A stretch of 64,000 nt of DNA from Parasponia andersonii. Taxonomy: Eukaryota > Streptophyta > Magnoliopsida > Rosales > Cannabaceae. The position numbers and the translations under genes were made by a program. Shown piece after piece: positions 57,480-64,000 of this stretch. The DNA is taken from contig JXTB01000497.1 of NCBI GenBank assembly GCA_002914805.1, positions 178,771 to 242,770 on the forward strand. The letters run 5' to 3'. Below the pieces are notes generated by a model that had not been told where the DNA came from, did not search any database, and saw only the letters and a list, made by a program, of their open reading frames with translations. The first letter of the stretch is position 1. Each line of letters opens with the position of its first letter.

Positions 57480-60400
57480 AATGATGAATTTTTTTTTATG
57501 GTGAAGTTTTAAAAAAATTTGAAAAATCCCAAAACTATTTAGAAAAATACTACTTTTAAAAATATTTATAAAATATTATTTTCACTAATTGACGAGGTAC
57601 TTAAAATAATTAGTCAAGTTACTTGAGATAATCAAACTAGTTATCTCAAGTAACTTTTGATTATTCTAAGTAACTTGATTGTTTATCTCAGGTAGTTTTA
57701 AAAAGTATCAATTTTAAGAAATGGTATTTTTATAAATATTATTAAAGAGTGGTGTTTTTCTAAATAAATCTGTGATTTCTCAGAAATTTCAAAGGAAAAG
57801 TTCATAAATACCCATTTTCAAAATCATATTTCCATAAATACTTGTTTTTATTTCTGTTTCATAAATACTCATTTTTATACCCGTTTTTGGAGAAATATAG
57901 AACACCACTGTTTTACACATGAAATATAGACCATGATATATATTTAATGCATGAAATGTATACAGTGGTCTATATTTCATGAATAAAAATTACACTAAAA
58001 ATTAATACATATTTTATAATGTATATTATAGGTCAAATTTATAATGAAAAATGTAAATTGTGGTAAACATTTATATTGTAAATGTATAGTGTTCAAATTT
58101 TATATATGAAATATGTATCTTATGGATAAAATTTATATTGTAAATGTAAACCACTTATATTTTGCATATGAAATGTGGACCACTCATATTTTGCATATAA
58201 AATATAGACCATAAAAATGAGTAATTTTGAAAGAAAAATTAAAATCAATATTTATTAAAATTAAATTTTAAAAATAGGTACTAAGCGTAAATTTCTCAAA
58301 TTTCAGCCTATCTATTATTTTTCATTCTTTTAGACTATAGGCCTTATGTTAAAAATCTTATAAAAATTGATACATGTACAAAGTTCATGGGTTTTTATTA
58401 GTTATTATTGAAGAGTGTTATTTTTCGAAATAAATCCGTAATTTCTCAAAAATTTCAACCCATCCATAATTTTTCAATTTTTCAGACTATGGGCCTAGAC
58501 TTATGTAAAAAGCCCTACAAAAACCGATACATGCACACAGTTCTTGACTATAGAATGGGTTTTTATTTTCATTTTAGTTTTCTCAAATGGTGCATGCATG
58601 ATAACAAAAAAAGTTAAAAATTTAAATTAAGATAGTAGCAAAAAAATAGTATTTAAAATGATATGATTAGTTTTGATACATTATAAATATTTTTTCTGTG
58701 TTTCATAATATATAATGACCTCATCATCAATTCTATATATACGAATAAATTGTCGTTCATCAGTGATATTATCTACTTATCTTTTGTAATAAAATTTTGG
58801 TATTTACCAAGTTACAAACAAATTCTTAATTATATTGTTTTATTATATTCCTCAATTGTGACTTAGAAAAAATTATTTTTCATTTTTTGGAATCTTAATT
58901 TCTATTTGGCTTAATGGCATTTTGCTTAATTTTCTTCCTTCCATTTATTCTTTATCTATTTTTTGTTAAACAACTTTTCTAGTTGGTATCACTTATACTG
59001 TAAAGTGCCCTCTAGCTTAAACTAGAGACTTATTGTAAAATGAACAAATTTTAGCATGTTTTAAGTAAATGTCATTTTTTTCAAATACTATCGTAAAATG
59101 ACTAGTATATATATATATATATATAAGGAAATATAAGTGTATAATATTATATACCTAGTACTAAAATTACAAAAGATAAAGTCGATACATAAATAGATAT
59201 ATCAAGTGTAAAAATACATATACTTAGTGTTTTAGCTATAAAAAGAAAAACAAAATATTTATTAAAACAAAATCTAATAAAAAAGGACAACTAGTCTAAC
59301 TTATCCTTTTAAAAAATAATGAGTTAATGTATGAGGTAATCAGATTTTATACGGGAAATTTTCTTTAAAAGATAATTGAAAAATGCCAGATTTTAAAATA
59401 TTTTGGAAATTTTCAAATTTATTTAGAAAAATACAACTTTTGAAAATATTTAGAAAAGTACCACTTTTTGTCAATTAATGGGATACTTGAGGTAATTAGT
59501 CAAGCTATGTGAAGTAATTAGACTAGTTATCCTAAGTAACTTGATTGGTTACCTCAAATAATCTTACTGATTATCCAAAGTAATTTTGAAAAATACCAAT
59601 TTTGAATCAAAAATAAATACTTTTTTAAAAACTGATAAGTTTCTAAATAAGTGGGAAATTTTTCTATAAATTCAACTCATCCGGGGATTTTTTTTTTAAT
59701 TGCTTTAGACCTCGTGCCTAGATTTTTGCAAGAAGCTTGTCTTATGTACTATTATGGGAGAAATGCCTTAGGCTAGGATGTAATCCTTAATCCAATAAAT
59801 AATGTATTTTCATAATCTCCTAGCTTCCTATCATTATTATTTGGACTTCTCACAGATATCGAGGCCTATAGTGTTCAAAATTGAAATATTTCAGGTGGAC
59901 TGTTTTTTTATTTGAAATATCCCGTATTGATTTAGAAAAATACCAATTTTCGAAGAAAAATTAGTATTTTTAATGAGACTCGAGATAACCAATTGAGTTA
60001 CTTTAGGTAACCAATTTAGTTATTTGAAGTAAACAATCAAATTATTTGATCTCACCAATTAATAAAAATGATATTTTTCTAAATACTTTCAAAAGTAGAA
60101 TTTTTCTAATTAAATCTGTAATTTTTTAAACAATTTTAAAATCCTGAATTTTTCAAATTATTTTACCATAAAAAATCTAATTTCCTTATATTATTTTGTG
60201 CTTATTACAAAATTCCATAAACAAAGTACCAAAAATCGAAAAAAAATCCACAGACTACGTTTTTTGAAAAATCTCGGATTGAATTAAAATAATATCACTT
60301 TTCAAAATTTTATAGAGAAATAACATTTTTAATAAATATTTAGAAAAGTGTCACTTTTCTTTAAAATTGGTATTTTTTTTAATGGTACTCGAGGTAACAA

Positions 60401-60540
60401 AATTGGGTTACTTGAGGTATTGGTCAAGTTACTTCAGGTAGCTTGATTTGTTAATACAAGTATCTCATAAATTAATAAAAATAGTATTTTTCTAAATACT
60501 TTTAAAAGTGGTATTTTTCTAATTGAAATTTGAGATTTTT
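57480..60540. repeat. Cluster of four palindromic AT-rich repeats
   Basis: Units at about 57530-57780, 59400-59660, 59930-60130 and 60280-60535 share inverted arms (TTAGAAAAATACCACTTTT... and its inverse AAAAGTGGTATTTTTCTAA). Between the arms lie several TTACTTGAGATAA / TTATCTCAAGTAA words. The first unit holds a perfect 16-bp stem with a 9-base loop (57616-57656). Between units, 57785-58290 is a further foldback rich in CATGAAATATAGACCAT and its inverse. No coding sequence. They may be foldback transposons; I know no named family for them. Confidence 0.6.
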
Positions 60541-62525
60541 TAATTTTTTTTGAAAAATTACCATAAAAAATCGAATTTCTCTATTAGTTTTTTTATTTAT
60601 TGGCTTTTTCAGAAAATAGCTGAATTTTGGATCATAGTTTACAAAAAGTTAGTTTTTCAAACATTGTTAAAAAATTGCTGAATTTTGAGAAGTTTTTGAA
60701 AAATGGCTGTTTTCATATTTAGTTTATCAAAATATATTGATCTACTGTTTTAAAAAAATTGATTCATTTTTTTAAAAAAATTGATATAGTTTTTGTAAAA
60801 TTAATATATTTTTTCAAAAATTTATTTAATTTTTATATCAACTAAAAAAGGGCCATTTATCAAAAGAAATTATAAAATCGGCCATTTATCAAACAGTATA
60901 AAAAAAATTCATTTTTTAAGTTTATTTGAAAAAAGGTCATTTCTTATAAATACTCTTATTTATATACATACATTACACAAACATTAATATGCAAGAAAGT
61001 TTTTTTGCAAGAACTTTTTTTTCCAAAAATCTAGTGGGAGCAATTGTACCCACTGGTCCCTGAATAGCTTGGTCCCTGGCTAATGGAGCCTATAGCTAGG
61101 GGTGGATGACATAAACCGATTCGATATTAATATAAAAATAAAATACAATAAAAAACTCTTTATCCACTTGTTGTTCACCCTTTAGTCTATATGGTAAATT
61201 CACCCCCGTGACGTGATGTTTGCCTATGAGATCTAATTTTTCTATTGGTATGTTTATTGTCACCATTTATTTGATCATTCACACATCCTATTTTATTAAG
61301 TATTCTAATTATCAGAAGGATCCTTAATTAGATACAATCATATAACAGAACTTGTTTGGTCCTTTTTTTTTTTTAAGAAAAAATTTATCTGAGTTTTGCT
61401 CTGCATTTATGATTGCAATCTTAAATGATGGTTAAATAACTATTTAGATCCATTGTTAAGCTTCAATTGATAGTGAATTGGTGTTTTGTTAATGTAAAGA
61501 TCGATTGAGTTGCCTGGAATCGACCATTACCCAGGTTTATGCTTTTCTCATCCTTGCATCATAGATATATTTCGCCCAAGTTTAATTAAAAGGAGTTCAA
61601 TTGGATTCGGCAAAATCTTTTCCGTTCATATTTTTATTTCTAATAATTTTTCTCGTTGCTTAATTAAAAGGAAAGCATGTTGAATCGTATCTAAGTGGAA
61701 AAACTAGAGGGAAGTACAGAAGAGAAGTGAGAATCAGGTGGGAGAGAGTGTGTGAGAAGAGAAGACAAAACTAAATTGAGGGATAGTCAAGAAATTAATA
61801 GGGTGTAATAAATAGTAATTTAATTCTGAATTTTTTTTAGAATAATTTTAAAAATAGTGTAGAGAAAGTAGACAGAGAGGTGGAAATAGAACTATCTTTT
61901 ATCTATACTAATTCATCTTGGGTACGAAAATATTAAGCCAATTTTTGGAGAGATATGAACAATGAAAAAAAAAATTCTGTAGTATCAAAATTACAAGAAG
62001 AGATGATCTATTCTTGTTGTAGGCTAATAACTCAAAGGTGGAAGTTTTAAAAGAAACTCCTAATTAGTTTTAAGTGGTTAGTGTTGAGGATGAACAAGCG
62101 AAAATAGTGTCGAGGATGAACAAGCGAAAATAGTGTCAGGTATCTTCTTTTTCTTTCGGTAAAATTACATCACGTTCGTTGTGGATCATTTCAACATGGT
62201 GTTACCTATTTCTGAGAAGAGAATTTATAGTATATGTCACTTTGTTTAAAAATAAAATAAAATCGTATTAGCAAATGACTCCATTTACAAACTTATAGCT
62301 TAATAACCATTTATAGGTAAATGTCCATTTTTAAGTTAGGAGATTGTAATTTCATTATATGCTATTTATTATTGTTCTTTATAGCTATGAACGGGAAATC
62401 AATATTATATGATACATTTATTTTTCCTTTTTTTTTTTTTTCTCTTAGTATATTAAGCTGTTGACTTAGTATATTTCAGATCTATCATATTATGATCTTA
62501 ATTTTTGGTGGATATCTTTGGTATT
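60541..62525. other. AT-rich non-coding stretch
   Basis: No gene seen. Short repeated phrases such as GGCCATTTATCAAA recur at 60850-60895. At 61098 TAGGGGTGGATGACATAAACCG resembles a hAT end, but no partner was found. GAGGATGAACAAGCGAAAATAGTGTC is duplicated in tandem at 62086-62137. Confidence 0.5.
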
Positions 62526-62764
62526 GGCATATCAGGTCATATTTTTACGTATATACATATATTTTACCTATACATATATATCGTTTTGGTTAATAAAAAT
62601 TTATCATGTATACTTTTTTAAAATTTAAAGTAAAATAGATAAATAACACTAATGATACACGTCTTTTTATGCACTCTATTATAGTCGTTAGATCATCATT
62701 AGATGATGATCCGATGACTAAAAAGAAATACCTACACATGAGTAAAAAGAATACATTGACAACC
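62526..62764. mobile_element. MITE, fourth copy of the family
   Basis: It holds the family core ATGATACACGTCTTTTTATGCACTCTATTATAG and the palindrome TTAGATCATCATTAGATGATGATCC (62697-62721), with decayed ends GGCATATCAGGTCATATTTTT and AAGAATACATTGACAACC. Confidence 0.7.
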
Positions 62765-62934
62765 ATATGTACAAATCATATATATTATATTTATGAAAAT
62801 ATGCCAAGTACATACATTGATATATCATAAGTGCATAATTGTGTTTATATTTTGATCAATTTCTCTATGTTTATATGCTAAGTTCTTTATTATTTTTCAC
62901 TTTTTATTTGTGTTTTAATGATTTGTATTTGTTT

Positions 62935-63180
62935 TGTAAGATGAAAGGACGTGAAAATGGGACGAAATGAGGCTGAACGAGCAAAATGGGCGGAGGGCCG
63001 ATGCCGTAGCACTGGCTGCTGGTGCTACAGAAAAGATCAGGGTGTAGGCACCTCGACATTGTGATCCTGGTGCCGCAGCACTAGATCGATGAGATTTACA
63101 TTGACTTAAGCTATTTTTTACATTTTGGACTCCGAAACTTCGTGGATTCTTTTCAATTGCCTCTAAAGTCACAACCATGG
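62935..63180. other. GC-richer island of unknown origin
   Basis: This stretch stands out from its AT-rich surroundings and has near-repeats of GTAGCACTGGCTGCTGGTGCTACAG and GTGCCGCAGCACTAG. An 87-codon minus-strand frame covers it without recognisable protein. It could be a scrap of an LTR element's non-coding part. Confidence 0.3.
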
Positions 63181-63185
63181 ATTAA

Positions 63186-64000
63186 AATGTTACGATATTT
63201 ATCGATATTATCACGACAATTTCTGTATTTTGAAATCTCGATATCCATATGAAGTGGAAAGATATTTTTTCTCGTATATCCGTAAAAGATCCGTAAAATA
63301 TCAGTAATGTCGAGAATATGTCGATATCGGAAAAATATCGATAAAAAATGAGTTAATATTGAGATATTTATAAACATTATCACGACAATGTCATCGACAT
63401 TTTTAATATCGACAGAAATATTAAATTTTTTTCCAAGTCTTCTTTTTATTTTTAAGAAAATAATAGTAAATAATACAAAAATAAATCATAGTTCTCTCTC
63501 AACAATATATCAGCAAAATTTTGGAATTACTTATATTTAATGAGAATATTTGTGCTACTTATATTTATTATTTTAGAAACTCTACAAGGGACTCTTGCGA
63601 CCTTTAAAAGAAAATTTGGATTAAGACGAGATTTTCTCTTATAACTTTTAACTTCATAAAAACTCATTTTGGTATTTAACGTTTTTGAATTATTCTATAT
63701 TATTAATGTTTTCAATATAATTTAGAACTACTTATAATTTATAAAGTATTTATATAGATGTATTAAATAAAATAGTGTGATATATATTTTGATTTTAAAT
63801 TTATTCTATAGAATGAAATTCGGTCATTTTTCTATAATATACATATATTTTATTATTTTATGAAGTATAAATAGGTTTGTTTTTAAATAAACACTAGTAT
63901 AGATTATGCAATATTATTTGTTTTAGCATTTTTTAGAGTTTTCTTTGACAATTTTGAGTTTTAAGATAAATTTCGGTATTTTTCCGGAATATCTTTGACA
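63186..64000. repeat. Start of a CGATAT-rich dispersed repeat, runs off the window
   Basis: TTACGATATTTATCGATATTATCACGACAAT and variants in both orientations fill 63186-63420. AATATCTTTGACA at the very end may belong to the same element. No ORF beyond short frames. Confidence 0.4.

Noticed and set aside
57789..57980. Minus-strand 63-codon frame as a gene
   Set aside because: It is made of the repeated words of a foldback repeat.
61098..61120. TAGGGGTGGATGACATAAACC as the end of another hAT MITE
   Set aside because: No matching inverted end or 8-bp duplication was found downstream.
62915..63178. 87-codon minus-strand frame as a gene
   Set aside because: Low-complexity Ala/Ser stretch within the GC-rich island; no start context or similarity.

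Overview
This is a 64 kb piece of a plant nuclear genome. The evidence for that is spliced genes with GT-AG introns, Ty3/gypsy Tat-lineage LTR retrotransposons, PIF/Harbinger and hAT transposons, L1-type LINEs, tRNA-derived SINE signals, MITEs and a strong AT bias. The AMSH-like gene and the serine-rich gene look like those of a eudicot; the sequence does not show the species. Two host genes can be supported: a 14-exon AMSH3-type deubiquitinase (30321-37163, +) and a single-exon gene for a 248-residue serine-rich protein (45154-45900, +). Almost everything else is transposon-derived.

Layout. 1-6209: 3' part of a Tat-type Ty3/gypsy element (pol relic, an antisense gene, 3' LTR). 6885-13397: a degenerate PIF/Harbinger element with TTA target duplication, a transposase relic and a Myb/SANT ORF relic, interrupted by a 1.46 kb repeat. 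14265-17640: hAT transposase relic with a 112-bp minisatellite. 19900-23900: a second copy of that repeat, split by a 2,992-bp solo LTR (TSD AATAA). 23890-26270: heavily decayed Tat pol on the minus strand. 26920-28330: L1 LINE relic. 29251-29967: possible retroposon. 30321-37163: AMSH3-like gene with several small transposons in its introns. 37933-38773: LINE-derived retroposon (12-bp TSD). 45154-45900: serine-rich protein gene. 46993-47951: non-autonomous hAT element (8-bp TSD). 48072-56663: a complete-ended Tat element in minus orientation (TSD GTTAT), inserted inside a MITE whose halves lie at 48036-48071 and 56669-56868. 56900-62764: more copies of that MITE family and a set of palindromic AT-rich repeats.

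The most interesting item is the gene carried antisense between pol and the 3' LTR in both Tat elements (2514-4614 minus; about 49800-51940 plus). It has a Transposase_28-like (putative gypsy-type transposon) domain, basic segments and a C-terminal coiled coil. Introns recur at the same sites in the two copies, and a TATA-like box lies upstream. It looks like an independent spliced transcription unit riding on an LTR retrotransposon. The 48-56 kb copy keeps this gene and both LTRs but has lost most of pol, so it may have depended on other copies for mobility. All copies in the window carry disabling mutations.
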